Both the position numbers and the translations under genes were made by a program. Positions 1-8,908 of a DNA stretch of 64,000 nucleotides are shown piece by piece; within the stretch, counting starts at the first letter, position 1; the number at the start of each line of letters is the position of its first letter. The notes under the pieces were generated by a model. It was not told the DNA's origin. It saw nothing but the letters and a program-made list of their open reading frames with translations, and ran no database searches. Source of the DNA: CAZQYB01 sp964582985 (lineage in GTDB: Bacteria > Planctomycetota > Phycisphaerae > Sedimentisphaerales > Anaerobacaceae); the NCBI GenBank assembly GCA_964582985.1, contig CAZOUM010000003.1, positions 1 through 64,000 on the forward strand, read 5' to 3'.

Positions 1-6
1 CTGCGC

Positions 7-2799
7 CTATTGAAATCGTAGGGTGGGTGCACAAGATTTGTCTTGTTCGACGTCGGAATAATTGAGCAGCTTCAACGCCTGCCAGTAGTCGTCACTTTGG
101 TGAAATTCTTGCAGAAGCTCCGGCGGCACCGGAGGCCGGGGAAGCGGTTGAATCCGACGAAGTTTTGAGCCACGGGATATTCCGCCCGTATCACCGGTAA
201 TGCGGCTGTAATCGTGCCATTTTTGCAAGAAGTTTTCATCGAACTCAAGCCGCAGCTTTTCACAAATGATCTTCATCTGCCAGATGGGCTCGGCGGTAAA
301 GTCTTCGTAACGAACAAATCCGATGCGAACGCTGTGCTCAGCAAACTTGACGTATCCTCGCAAGAACATTTCAAGGGTTAATTTTCCCTGCATGAGGGCA
401 AGCTTGCTCAAACTAAGCCACTGGTCCACCGGATGTCGTACCAGCGCGATGCGTATGACCTCGAAAGAAGGGGCAAGCACTTCGGCCAGCAGTGTTCGAT
501 AACCTGGCTGCTCAAGGAAAGGCACGGCCATAAAATCAAGGTGTGCCCAGTCTCGAATTACAAGGTTCTGGCCGGTCTCGGCACAACGGGTCTCAATGAG
601 CCTGACGGCGTCAACAAAATCAACATCTTTCTTCGCACTGAGGGCGCCGATATCATCTGACGTCAGAAGATTATGCCACTCGTGGGCCTGCGTTACCGGA
701 TTGAACCGTTCAGTGCCGAGTGGATGGATCTCGCTTAGAAGCACTGTGTTGTTCATACAGCCCAGGCACTTGCAGACGAGGGTCCCGCCCGCCCGGGCAA
801 GGTTGTGGAAGATACGGACAGGGGGCTTTTCCACCAAGTCTCTCGGCGTCTTGCGCTCCAACCGGCTGGGGGCCGGTTCAATAGAGGTTACAGAACGAAT
901 TTCTGTATCGGCACTGCTGCTTTGGTTATCCGAGGTAACCTGCTCAGTAGTGACCTTAACGCCCCGGCTTCTGCACCATCGGTGCCACATTTTCCGATAG
1001 GCAGCTTCCAAATTTCCGACAAATCTACTTGTGTTACACAACGAAGCGCCGGCTATTGTTCTTCGCATTACAGCGCGCATATCCGCAAGGGTCTGTCGTT
1101 TTGCTGCAAGGGCAGTGGCTCTGGTGACATATTCTTCGGGTGTTGGGGCTGCCAGGAACCCCATACCAAAACGAGTCAATATATCAAACCCGACTCTGGA
1201 CATATGATGTTCTCCGACCAGCGAGATTACAGGTACGCCCATCCATAAGGCTTCGAAGGTTGTTGTTGTACCATTGTAAGGATAGGTATCCAACGCAATG
1301 TCAATCTGGCCGTATAATTTCAAATGCTCAGCGCGAGGTTTTGGGCGTTGGATATCTATCCTGTCTTTACGGATTCCAAGCTGCTCGAACTGGTGCAAGT
1401 AACGGTCCTTTAGCATCTTGTCGCCGCCGCATTTGAACTTCAGCACAAGCCCCGAGTTGGCATTGGCCTTGAGAACTTCGGCCCATAGTGACATTACAAA
1501 CGGGTTTATCTTGCAGTTATTGTTAAATGAGCCAAAGGTGATATAGCCGTTCGCAAGGGCTGGCAGGGGCGCAACCGGTGGTGCGTAATCAGGAGGTTTG
1601 TAGCAGAGAAAGCCGTCCGGCAAATAGACCAATTCCTCTGTGTAAAATTGTTGTGACCCAGGCGGGTCGGCCAATTCATCAGTTAAACGATAATCAACCT
1701 GCTCCATTCCGGTTGTATCGGGATATCCGAGGTAGGTAACCTGGATGGGAGCGGGCTTGTATGCCAGCACGGGCAGACGATTGTGGCCCGTGTGGCCGGC
1801 AAGGTCCACCAAAATATCGACTTTGTCCTCTATAATCATTTCGACGACCGCTTTATCGCTGACTCCATAGATGTTTCGGAAGTGATCGGACTTGGATTTC
1901 ACGCGTTCGGTAGCCCAGTCCGGGAAACGGACGCTGCTATACCCATAAATCTCCAGCTCTTGACGATTGTGTTCGTCGAGAAGTATCTCAAAGAAAAACA
2001 TGATCGAATGGACACAAAAATCGGGTGAGATGTAACCGATTCGAAGCCGGCGGTTAGGGTCGGGAACATTGTCGTGTGATATTCTGGCCAAAGCTGCCGG
2101 GGCCTGCATCCGGGCCCATCGCTTGTGCTCCTCAAAGAGCGATTGGCGGTCCACATCCGACATATAATGCATAAAAAACATAAGGTTGGAATGGATTACC
2201 GGGTTGTTAGGTAACTTTTCCAGCGCTTTCCTCAATAAGTCGATGCCTTGTTGCGTTTCACCTGTCCGGTACATGTCCATTGCATGGTTATTCAACAGCA
2301 CCGCGCTATCAGGATTGGCCTGCAGAGCCTTAATGCGATTTTCCACCGCTTCGGTTCTTTTTCCTTGCTCCTCCTTGATGTTTGCCAGTTCGTTGTACAC
2401 CGCCCAATGTGGTTTTAGCTTCAAAATCTTCTCGTACCATTCTCCAGCCGCATCTCGCCGTCCGACACCAACTAAGCTCATTGCAAGTATATACATAACG
2501 CCCGGTCGGGATGGATCTTTCTCCACCATTTGCCGAACAATTTCGATATTGTCATCATTAAGAAGAGCTTTGGCTTCATCGATTCGTCCAGCCTCAATGG
2601 CTTTGCTGGCACTGTTGAGAAATTCCGGCAGCTCGTCTTTCGAGATATTAACTCGTAGGATACCATCCTTCGAAACGGTAAGATGCATGTCGTCATTCTC
2701 TGCAGAGGTTCTCTTGGAACTGGAAGACCGCCTCATCACTTGTTTCTTTTTTTTCTCTTTTTTGCGGCGAGAACGCTTTAATCTTCTGTTTGGACTCAT
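7..2799 (-). CDS. TPR / O-GlcNAc-transferase-like glycosyltransferase fused to a sulfotransferase-like domain
   Basis: A 930-residue protein with three parts. A lysine/arginine-rich N-terminus is followed by TPR-type helical repeats (about residues 80-215). Next comes a GT41-type catalytic region (about 250-620), recognisable from GYISPDF followed by His, the block DILVDLAGHTGHNRL, and DTYPYNGTTTT plus EALWMGVPV, which form the UDP-sugar site in this family. The C-terminal part (about 665-915) resembles sulfotransferases: FHNLARAGGTLV looks like the 5'-phosphosulfate loop and LVRHPVDQWLS like the 3'-phosphate site. The family transfers GlcNAc-like sugars to Ser/Thr of proteins; the sulfotransferase part is my inference from motifs. 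It lies beside fliK and the flagellar locus, so modification of flagellar proteins is plausible but unproven. ATG start at 2799; no clear promoter was seen upstream. Confidence 0.85.
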   Translation of the reverse strand: MSPNRRLKRSRRKKEKKKKQVMRRSSSSKRTSAENDDMHLTVSKDGILRVNISKDELPEFLNSASKAIEAGRIDEAKALLNDDNIEIVRQMVEKDPSRPGVMYILAMSLVGVGRRDAAGEWYEKILKLKPHWAVYNELANIKEEQGKRTEAVENRIKALQANPDSAVLLNNHAMDMYRTGETQQGIDLLRKALEKLPNNPVIHSNLMFFMHYMSDVDRQSLFEEHKRWARMQAPAALARISHDNVPDPNRRLRIGYISPDFCVHSIMFFFEILLDEHNRQELEIYGYSSVRFPDWATERVKSKSDHFRNIYGVSDKAVVEMIIEDKVDILVDLAGHTGHNRLPVLAYKPAPIQVTYLGYPDTTGMEQVDYRLTDELADPPGSQQFYTEELVYLPDGFLCYKPPDYAPPVAPLPALANGYITFGSFNNNCKINPFVMSLWAEVLKANANSGLVLKFKCGGDKMLKDRYLHQFEQLGIRKDRIDIQRPKPRAEHLKLYGQIDIALDTYPYNGTTTTFEALWMGVPVISLVGEHHMSRVGFDILTRFGMGFLAAPTPEEYVTRATALAAKRQTLADMRAVMRRTIAGASLCNTSRFVGNLEAAYRKMWHRWCRSRGVKVTTEQVTSDNQSSSADTEIRSVTSIEPAPSRLERKTPRDLVEKPPVRIFHNLARAGGTLVCKCLGCMNNTVLLSEIHPLGTERFNPVTQAHEWHNLLTSDDIGALSAKKDVDFVDAVRLIETRCAETGQNLVIRDWAHLDFMAVPFLEQPGYRTLLAEVLAPSFEVIRIALVRHPVDQWLSLSKLALMQGKLTLEMFLRGYVKFAEHSVRIGFVRYEDFTAEPIWQMKIICEKLRLEFDENFLQKWHDYSRITGDTGGISRGSKLRRIQPLPRPPVPPELLQEFHQSDDYWQALKLLNYSDVEQDKSCAPTLRFQ

Positions 2800-2891
2800 C
2801 TGAACCTTTTTAATACGAAGCCAAGCTAATCAAAAACCTCGGTCCCCCACAAAAGCTGCTCTTGACAGAGGGTGCTATTTTAAAACGTGAC

Positions 2892-4697
2892 TCATATCAG
2901 CATATTTATTCTATTATCGGCGATTAGCGTCTCCTGCGCTTCGTCTAATCCGGCGTAGCGGCTATCGTCCTGCAGCCACACATTGGCAGTTGTAGTGCCC
3001 GAATGTTTGCCCTCGGAGAAGCCATGCGGTTGTTGGAACGAGCTGTCCTGTGGAGATTGGTCTTTATAAGCCTGTTGCTCTGACCGGGACGTCAAAACAA
3101 CTTCGAGTCGCTTTATCTCAACACCTGATTCCTGAAGATTTCGGATTATCTGTGGGAGAGCCTGCTCAATCTCATACCTGGTCTGTGCCTTGGCAACTTC
3201 TAACAAGCCGATGATTTGGTCATCCTGCTCCTGGAATCTTACAAAAACCCTTCCGAGCTCCGGAGGGTGGAGACGTATCGTGATCTGTCGGTCACCATCC
3301 TGCAAGGTCGTGTGGATGTGCTGCTCAATCTGTTTGGCGATGCCCGCAGAAACATCATTTATCGAGGCACCGTCAGATGTCTTTGCGACTTGCGAAGAGA
3401 GAAAAGATTGCTCCGTGACCGGCAATTGGTTGTCGTCAGAGAGCATTTGCTCGAAACCAGGGTTGGGGTCACTGTTGGTGGTCGGGGTTCCCGGTTCTTT
3501 CATCTGGGCGGCAAACGTCTGCAGGTGGGCCAGGTTTAACTTCAGCGGCGCGGAGTCGCTTGGGGCATTACCTGCCTGGTCTTTGCCAATGCCTGGCGAC
3601 AGCCCGGAGGGTATTTGAGCCGGCTTTGCATCTGCGACCTTTTCCAAAATACTGCCCGGTTCTTGTCTATCTACATTGGCTTCGTCGCCAACCGGGACTT
3701 TCTGCTGAGCTTGGGAAACACTGTCTTCGGTCATTAACGCGGATTTGCCCTGGCCAACCGGGACTTTCTGCTGAGCTTGAGAAACACTGTCTTCGGGCAT
3801 TAACGCGGATTTGCCCTGGCCAACCGGGACTTTCTGCTGAGCTTGGGAAGCGCCGTCTGCGGGTACAAACAACTTAGGGTCGACGGCGAGCGTTATTTCG
3901 CCGTCGTCGGTCGTCCTGGCGATAGTACCTGGCGGTTCTGTTATCATCTGTTTGGCACTTTGCCGGTCGACCAATTCCTCCGTGACGACAAACGTATTAT
4001 TTGGTGCCTGGGTTTTCCCAGCATTTTTGCTTTGTCCGGACAGGACATCAACAGCAGGCAGCATATCTGTTGGGGGATGAGGTGAAATTGTTTTGAGGCT
4101 GGGTGCGGATTCGTCAGTATTGAGAAGAAGCCCCTCTTGTGCCTTTGGAGTTGAGGGTGCCAGTGTGCTCAACTTTGTGGCGGCCGAGTCGGTAGCTTGA
4201 GCGGAAACACAAAGCGGTTCGTGAGCCTGTGGCGAAGCAACTAATTTGGGCAGCATCTCGGGATTCTTGGCTGCAGCCTGGTGCTGACAGAGACTGTTCA
4301 CTTCTGTAGCGGTCCCTTTTTCGGCTGACGTAACGCCGGTCGCAATTTTCTGGGCCACTGCAACTTGCGCGGCATTCGCGGCTGGAACGGCTTCGGATGT
4401 TGAGTTCTCGATTTTCGGTTCTGCTTTATCCTGGTCTTCCTGGCCTGGTTTCGGCTCTATCTTTTTGCGAAGCGCTTCCCGAAAATTCTGCGGCGGGTCG
4501 CCAACAGGCTTGGGCTGGGCCGCAGTTTGGTTATTATAGGTCGTTTTGTTTTCGAGATGATTTGTGGAGGCAGGGCGATCGCCTGAAGGTAGGACAGAAG
4601 ACCCGGCTTTTGAGGTCTGTAAAGGTTTTGGTATGACTGGGGCTGTGCTGAGGCCCTCTGCGAAGATACCCTGAAATGTAACCATACCGGTATTCAT
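2892..4697 (-). CDS. fliK: Flagellar hook-length control protein FliK
   Basis: A 601-residue protein. A long Pro/Gln/Ser/Lys-rich, low-complexity N-terminal part fits the molecular-ruler region of FliK. The conserved C-terminal substrate-switch domain (about 455-560) is recognised by IRLHPPELGRVFVRF followed by an alternating segment ending in VEIKRLEVVL. FliK measures hook length and switches FlhB from hook to filament export. The ruler contains a near-exact tandem repeat with a 22-residue period (nucleotides 3688-3853). The gene is divergent from flgB and shares a 400-base intergenic region with it. The start may be the ATG at 4697 or the next one, 12 bases inside (4685); neither has a strong ribosome-binding site. 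Confidence 0.9.
   Translation of the reverse strand: MNTGMVTFQGIFAEGLSTAPVIPKPLQTSKAGSSVLPSGDRPASTNHLENKTTYNNQTAAQPKPVGDPPQNFREALRKKIEPKPGQEDQDKAEPKIENSTSEAVPAANAAQVAVAQKIATGVTSAEKGTATEVNSLCQHQAAAKNPEMLPKLVASPQAHEPLCVSAQATDSAATKLSTLAPSTPKAQEGLLLNTDESAPSLKTISPHPPTDMLPAVDVLSGQSKNAGKTQAPNNTFVVTEELVDRQSAKQMITEPPGTIARTTDDGEITLAVDPKLFVPADGASQAQQKVPVGQGKSALMPEDSVSQAQQKVPVGQGKSALMTEDSVSQAQQKVPVGDEANVDRQEPGSILEKVADAKPAQIPSGLSPGIGKDQAGNAPSDSAPLKLNLAHLQTFAAQMKEPGTPTTNSDPNPGFEQMLSDDNQLPVTEQSFLSSQVAKTSDGASINDVSAGIAKQIEQHIHTTLQDGDRQITIRLHPPELGRVFVRFQEQDDQIIGLLEVAKAQTRYEIEQALPQIIRNLQESGVEIKRLEVVLTSRSEQQAYKDQSPQDSSFQQPHGFSEGKHSGTTTANVWLQDDSRYAGLDEAQETLIADNRINMLI
3688..3853. repeat. 66-bp tandem repeat inside fliK, about 2.5 copies
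   Basis: Units begin at 3688, 3754 and 3820 with a 66-base period and almost no mismatches. On the coding strand each unit encodes SVSQAQQKVPVG followed by QGKSALM(T/P)ED. The copies are so similar at DNA level that the array must be young or homogenised, and copy number could change ruler length in 22-residue steps. Confidence 0.9.
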
Positions 4698-4710
4698 ACT
4701 TGTATTACAT

Positions 4711-4728
4711 TAGCAATCGTCATACCAG
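4711..4728 (-). promoter_or_regulatory. Possible sigma-54 promoter for fliK
   Basis: Minus-strand reading TGGTATGACGATTGCT has GG and GC exactly 10 bases apart, the invariant spacing of -24/-12 promoters, but the -24 box is degenerate (GGTAT for GGCAC). Transcription would begin about 4701, nearly at the fliK start, so the second in-frame ATG (4685) may be used if this site is real. Confidence 0.35.
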
Positions 4729-5052
4729 CATCTGACCGCATATACCTTTTATATCGTAAGTTTTGCTTAGTAAGGAAGTTACGAGTATTTGAGAAAATAG
4801 AGATTAGCTGGGAGAATGTATCGGTCTTGGCTGGTGTTACGGACAAACATTCCTAGGGCAGGAAAGAATTTCCGCTTCGGATTTGGACCAAGCGCAAAGA
4901 GCAAGCTCCGGTTGTCAAGGTGTAAAAAAAGCACCCGTTGTACAGAATCCTGACGCTACTGCCGTTCTCTGAATAGGCGTTTAGGTCCGCCGAACGCCGT
5001 TATTGGCACAGGAGAGCCGTTAAATACACTCAAAAACTCCAGCTTCAGGCAC

Positions 5053-5070
5053 TTGGCACGAGTATTGCAC
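5053..5070 (+). promoter_or_regulatory. Sigma-54 promoter of the flgB-fliE-fliF operon
   Basis: TTGGCACGAGTATTGCAC matches the -24/-12 consensus at all key positions: TGGCACG, then TTGCA, with GG (5055-5056) and GC (5067-5068) 10 bases apart. The predicted start point is about 5080, 44 bases before the flgB ATG. Two sigma-54 activators are encoded in the same locus, which supports use of this site. Confidence 0.9.
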
Positions 5071-5123
5071 TCGCTTGGTAAACAGGCAAAGTTTGGTTTG
5101 TGCGGAGATGTTGGAAACCAGGG

Positions 5124-5483
5124 ATGGCCAAGACAAGCAACATAGTAGATTTTCTCGAAGCTGGCGTACGAGCAGAGTACCTTCGACATGAGGCGATTGC
5201 CAGTAATATTGCCAATCTCGGGACTCCGGGATATCGCAGGGTCGAAATCAAGTTCGAAGAGCTACTCGCCAAGGCTGTAGATTCGTCCGGGGCGGTTGAC
5301 CTGAGCGACAGCGAGCCGCAGATTCACAGGCCTAAGCGGACACCAGTTAAAACAAACGGCAATGATGTCAGCCTGGAGGCCGAGATTGGCAATATGGTCA
5401 AGAATACGCTTCGTCACAAGGCGTATGTTCGGCTGCTCAACAAAAAGTACAGCCAAATTGAGCTGGCGATTGACGTAAAATAG
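5124..5483 (+). CDS. flgB: Flagellar basal-body rod protein FlgB
   Basis: A 119-residue proximal rod protein. The N-terminal rod signature HEAIASNIANLGTPGYRR and the C-terminal helix NTLRHKAYVRLLNKKY are both present, as in FlgB. It is exported by the flagellar type III apparatus and forms the rod next to FliE and the MS ring. I prefer the ATG at 5124, giving MAKTSNIVDFL and normal FlgB length; an in-frame GTG at 5100 would add eight residues. The ribosome-binding site is poor for both. First gene of the long rod/export operon. Confidence 0.93.
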   Translation: MAKTSNIVDFLEAGVRAEYLRHEAIASNIANLGTPGYRRVEIKFEELLAKAVDSSGAVDLSDSEPQIHRPKRTPVKTNGNDVSLEAEIGNMVKNTLRHKAYVRLLNKKYSQIELAIDVK

Positions 5484-5555
5484 CGATTCGTCGCTGGTCT
5501 AAATGTCTCAGGAATTGAGTAAAAACGGCAAAAATGCGAGAAAGAGGTCGGACAG

Positions 5556-5960
5556 ATGGAAGTTGACAATACGTTTGGTCCTATAGATATAGCAATTTCG
5601 GGTCTGCAAGCCCAGAGCAGACAGATGGAAGTGATCTCGTCGAACGTTGCCAACGCGCGCACCACCGACGCCGGCAGAGGAGAACCTTATCGCAGGCTTG
5701 AAGTGATGTTCAAAACTGAAGGCGATGGCATCGGTGGCGTCAGCATAGACGAGATAGTGCCAGATATGAGTGACTTCCACAAGGTTTTAGACCCCGGCAA
5801 CCCTAATGCAGACGCGCAAGGATACGTAATGATGCCGAATGTGAATCTGCCGATTGAGATGATAAATCTAACCATTGCAACACGGTCGTACCAGGCCAAT
5901 GCAGCGGTTCTCAAGCGCTACCAACGAATGGTGGAAACCACGCTCGAATTACTTCGATAA
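5556..5960 (+). CDS. flgC: Flagellar basal-body rod protein FlgC
   Basis: A 134-residue protein with the rod motif at the N-terminus (SGLQAQSRQMEVISSNVANA) and the C-terminal helix MINLTIATRSYQANAAVLKR, both diagnostic of FlgC. Length is normal for the family. It follows flgB by about 70 bases with an AAAGAGG ribosome-binding site before the ATG, and fliE follows 15 bases after its stop. It builds the proximal rod with FlgB and FlgF. Confidence 0.95.
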   Translation: MEVDNTFGPIDIAISGLQAQSRQMEVISSNVANARTTDAGRGEPYRRLEVMFKTEGDGIGGVSIDEIVPDMSDFHKVLDPGNPNADAQGYVMMPNVNLPIEMINLTIATRSYQANAAVLKRYQRMVETTLELLR

Positions 5961-5975
5961 ACGAGGTGAAAGAGG

Positions 5976-6287
5976 ATGATTAATCTAAATGCCAATGTAG
6001 GCTCGGTGTTCCCCAGGCCCGATATATTCGCACCAAAGGCGGCCAACGCCGCCAATAAATCAGACTTTGCCGACACTATCAAGGCCATCGAGAAACACAT
6101 ATCGAAAGTCGATGACCTCCAACAGTCGTCAGATATAGCCATCAAGGATTTACTGACCGGCAAAAGTGCGGATATTTCCTCGGTGGTTTCGGCCGTAGCT
6201 AAGGCTGATATAAGTTTCAAACTGCTTGTGGGTGTGAGGAACAAATTAATCGAAGCCTATAAACAAACTATGAATATGCCGCTGTAA
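5976..6287 (+). CDS. fliE: Flagellar hook-basal body complex protein FliE
   Basis: A 103-residue small helical protein. The C-terminal half, with KADISFKLLVGVRNKLIEAY, has the conserved FliE pattern (SFxLxxxVRNKLxEAY), including the arginine-asparagine pair. FliE joins the MS ring to the rod and is one of the first exported proteins. It lies directly after flgC, and an 95-base spacer with a fresh AAGAGG ribosome-binding site precedes fliF. Confidence 0.93.
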   Translation: MINLNANVGSVFPRPDIFAPKAANAANKSDFADTIKAIEKHISKVDDLQQSSDIAIKDLLTGKSADISSVVSAVAKADISFKLLVGVRNKLIEAYKQTMNMPL

Positions 6288-6382
6288 GAAAACGTAAGGA
6301 AAGAAACACAAAGCCATAGCGTAATTACATAAGTTTTAATCTTCTTAACCGCATTTTTTTCATTTAGCGTCTAAGAGGTTTA

Positions 6383-7888
6383 ATGAACTTTTTCCAAAAG
6401 ACAAAGGCAATTTGGGAGAATATAGGCCTGATTCAGCGGGCCTTACTGGTTGCTCTTATTCTGACCCTTATTACTGTGGGTGTACTGCTTACGCACTGGG
6501 CCCGGAAACCTGATATGAGAATGCTCTACCACGACCTCGCCCCGGAAGAGGCGGCCAAGATTACAGAGAAAATCAGTGAAAAGGGTATTGTTTACGAGCT
6601 GCGAAATGGTGGGACAAACATCTATGCACCCAAAGAAAAGGTCTATCAGCTTCGGCTGGATATGGCGAGAGAGGGACTTCCTGCAGATGCTCAGGGCGGC
6701 TACAAGATATTTGACAAGGAGAAAATCGGGATTAGCCCCTTTGTTCAAAATGTTAACCTCAAGCGGGCACTTCAGGAAGAGTTAGCCAAGAGTATCCAGA
6801 TGATAGATGGGGTGATTCATGCGCGGGTCCATATAGTAGACACTAAGCAATCGCTGTTCACGTCTGCAGGCAAAGAAACAAGCGCGTCGGTAGTCCTTCG
6901 ACTCAGACCGGGCTATAGATTGACCGCTGTGAACATAGCGGCAATTACGCACCTGGTTGCTGGCAGTGTCGAAGGGCTCAAGTCCGAAGGCGTGACTGTG
7001 ATAGACAGTCAAGGGCGCCTTCTTTCACGTGAGTCAGACCAGACTTTGGACAGCGGCGCAGGAACTGTTCAGGATTACAGGGAGAGGGTGGAGCGGAATC
7101 TGGCAGCCAAGGTTGAAGATATGCTTACGGCGGTCCTGGGACCAGGCAGGGCTACGGTACGGGTCAGTGCTGTTATCGATATGACCAGCGGCAAGCTTGT
7201 TACTGAAAAGTACGACCCAACCACAAAGGTGGTCATGAAAGAAGAGATTAAGACCAACTCTGAAAAGAAAGCCGCCACAGCCGGGGCAGAAGGCGGGGCA
7301 CTCATACCAGGGGGCACAAAGACAGACGAAGTCATCGTTACCGATTACATAGTAGGCAAAACTGTTGAGCAAAAGGTTGATATGCCGGGTGACATAATAT
7401 CGCTATCAGTTGCGGCAGTTGTGGACTTATCGGTTGGCGATACCAATGAAACAGGGGCCGCCGGCGAGACAGCAGCGATAATGACGTTGGACGACGTGAA
7501 AGAACTTATCAGCAATGCACTCGGGCTTAAAGAAACAGACTTACTAAAAGTAGTTGAAGCCAGGTTTCATCGTCCGATCGAAGCCCTGGTCGAGGAAGAA
7601 CCGTCCCCGTGGCCCCGCTATATGACAATTGCTCGCCAAGCCTCTTTAGGAATCACTGCAATTTGTGGACTGCTGGTTCTGTGGATATTCAAAGGTGCCA
7701 AGAAAAAGGCAAGTTCTGCAGCAACGTCTGAGCAATTAGCCGGAGCTGAGCCAGCCGCCGGTTTACTGCCGGCTGGCTCAGCAGGCTCTGGACCTTTGGT
7801 GGTGCGCAAACAGATAGCAACTGCCTTACAGAACAACCCTGCGATGGTGAGGGAATTGTTTTTAAATTGGCTTGAAGAAAGGGGATAA
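6383..7888 (+). CDS. fliF: Flagellar MS-ring protein FliF
   Basis: A 501-residue inner-membrane protein. TM1 lies at about residues 18-40 and TM2 at about 415-437, flanking the periplasmic ring-building motifs (EEAAKITEKI, FDKEKIGISPFVQNVN, RALQEELAKSI). The C-terminal tail after TM2 ends in a FliG-binding-like acidic segment (MVRELFLNWLEERG). FliF forms the ring that holds the C-ring and export gate. At 501 residues it is slightly shorter than proteobacterial FliF. ATG at 6383 with AAGAGG eight bases upstream. Confidence 0.96.
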   Translation: MNFFQKTKAIWENIGLIQRALLVALILTLITVGVLLTHWARKPDMRMLYHDLAPEEAAKITEKISEKGIVYELRNGGTNIYAPKEKVYQLRLDMAREGLPADAQGGYKIFDKEKIGISPFVQNVNLKRALQEELAKSIQMIDGVIHARVHIVDTKQSLFTSAGKETSASVVLRLRPGYRLTAVNIAAITHLVAGSVEGLKSEGVTVIDSQGRLLSRESDQTLDSGAGTVQDYRERVERNLAAKVEDMLTAVLGPGRATVRVSAVIDMTSGKLVTEKYDPTTKVVMKEEIKTNSEKKAATAGAEGGALIPGGTKTDEVIVTDYIVGKTVEQKVDMPGDIISLSVAAVVDLSVGDTNETGAAGETAAIMTLDDVKELISNALGLKETDLLKVVEARFHRPIEALVEEEPSPWPRYMTIARQASLGITAICGLLVLWIFKGAKKKASSAATSEQLAGAEPAAGLLPAGSAGSGPLVVRKQIATALQNNPAMVRELFLNWLEERG

Positions 7889-7895
7889 GAGATAA

Positions 7896-8903
7896 GTGGC
7901 ACTGACGGGAAAGCAAAAAGCTGCAATGCTGCTAATCAGCCTTGATGCTGAAACTGCCGCCAAGCTGCTTGAAGGACTACCAGCCGATGACATCCAAAAG
8001 ATTGCTGTGGAAGTTGCGCAAATTGATGCATCGGGCCAGCGGAGTACCAAGGAGGAAGCAAACGTTACACGCGAGTTCAGTAACCTGCTTCAAGTAAACC
8101 AAGATCAGGGGCTCACTACAAGAAGTTTTCTCGATGATATGCTGGTAAACATACTTGGTAAAAGCAAAGCGGAGCAAATTCAAGCTCATGTAAGAAAAGT
8201 GACAGAAAGGAAAGACCCGTTTGTAGATATTCGGTCGGCCGGTACGGACGAATTGGTTGTTGCGCTAGAGGGTCAACACCCACAGACGATTGGTATGGTA
8301 TTGTCGGAGCTGGAGACAAACAAAGGCCAGGAAGTTCTCTCTCTTTTGAAGGAGGACGTTCGTCTCAAGGCCGTGGGCAGGATGATAAATCTTGGGTCGC
8401 TGGGAGGAGAAGTAAAGCGACGGATGGCAGGTATGGTTAGCGAACGGCTGAAGAGGCTTGAGGGAACCGAGGTTGTTCTGGAAAGACCAGAGAAACAAGA
8501 AGAAACTCTGCGAAAACTCGCCCTTGTGTTAGGCGGCCTGGAAAACGAACTGCGAGACCAGCTGCTCAACGAGGTCAAAGAGCATGATGAAGAAATAGCC
8601 TCGACGGTAAGGAAGTTGATGGTAACGTGGGAAGATATCCCCCGGGTGGCGGACAGGTCTTTGCAGGAAGCACTGCGAGCAGTGGAAGCCGGTAAGTTGG
8701 CGGTAGCGCTCTATGGGGCCAATGAAGAGATGGTGCAGAAGATACGCTCGAACATATCTGAGCGGGTACAGGCGATGCTCGATGAAGAGACCTCACTTAT
8801 GCAGGAGCCACTGGAAAAAGAAGTTCTTGATGCAAGAGAAGAAATCGTTGCTCCTCTGCGGAGTGCCAACGAAGAGGGCACGCTCAGGATGCTGTCGAGG
8901 TAG
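7896..8903 (+). CDS. fliG: Flagellar motor switch protein FliG
   Basis: A 335-residue rotor protein. The start is GTG at 7896, chosen because the FliF-binding N-terminal motif LTGKQKAAMLLISLDAE begins immediately after it. The middle domain has GQHPQTIGMVLSEL (the EHPQT-type motif). The C-terminal domain ends in the charged torque helix region with KIRSNISERVQAML. FliG couples MotA to rotor rotation. The tail of about 20 residues after the torque helix (EKEVLDAREEIV) is longer than in many relatives. It follows fliF by 7 bases. Confidence 0.96.
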   Translation: MALTGKQKAAMLLISLDAETAAKLLEGLPADDIQKIAVEVAQIDASGQRSTKEEANVTREFSNLLQVNQDQGLTTRSFLDDMLVNILGKSKAEQIQAHVRKVTERKDPFVDIRSAGTDELVVALEGQHPQTIGMVLSELETNKGQEVLSLLKEDVRLKAVGRMINLGSLGGEVKRRMAGMVSERLKRLEGTEVVLERPEKQEETLRKLALVLGGLENELRDQLLNEVKEHDEEIASTVRKLMVTWEDIPRVADRSLQEALRAVEAGKLAVALYGANEEMVQKIRSNISERVQAMLDEETSLMQEPLEKEVLDAREEIVAPLRSANEEGTLRMLSR

Positions 8904-8908
8904 TCAGG

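Larger units (their letters stand above)
4698..5123. other. Divergent fliK / flgB intergenic region
   Basis: About 400 bases with no convincing gene. It holds the strong sigma-54 site for the flgB operon at its right end (5053-5070) and a weaker GG-N10-GC site on the minus strand near fliK (4711-4728). The remaining ORFs here are short, on the opposite strand to flgB, and have no family features. Confidence 0.6.

Noticed and set aside
2186..2803. A 205-codon plus-strand frame opposite the glycosyltransferase
   Set aside because: Antisense to TPR repeats that are plainly coding on the other strand; no start signal or motif.
2910..2940. TTATCGGC on the plus strand, a reversed FliA -10 box near the end of fliK
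   Set aside because: No -35 box at N11 spacing, and it lies within the fliK coding end.
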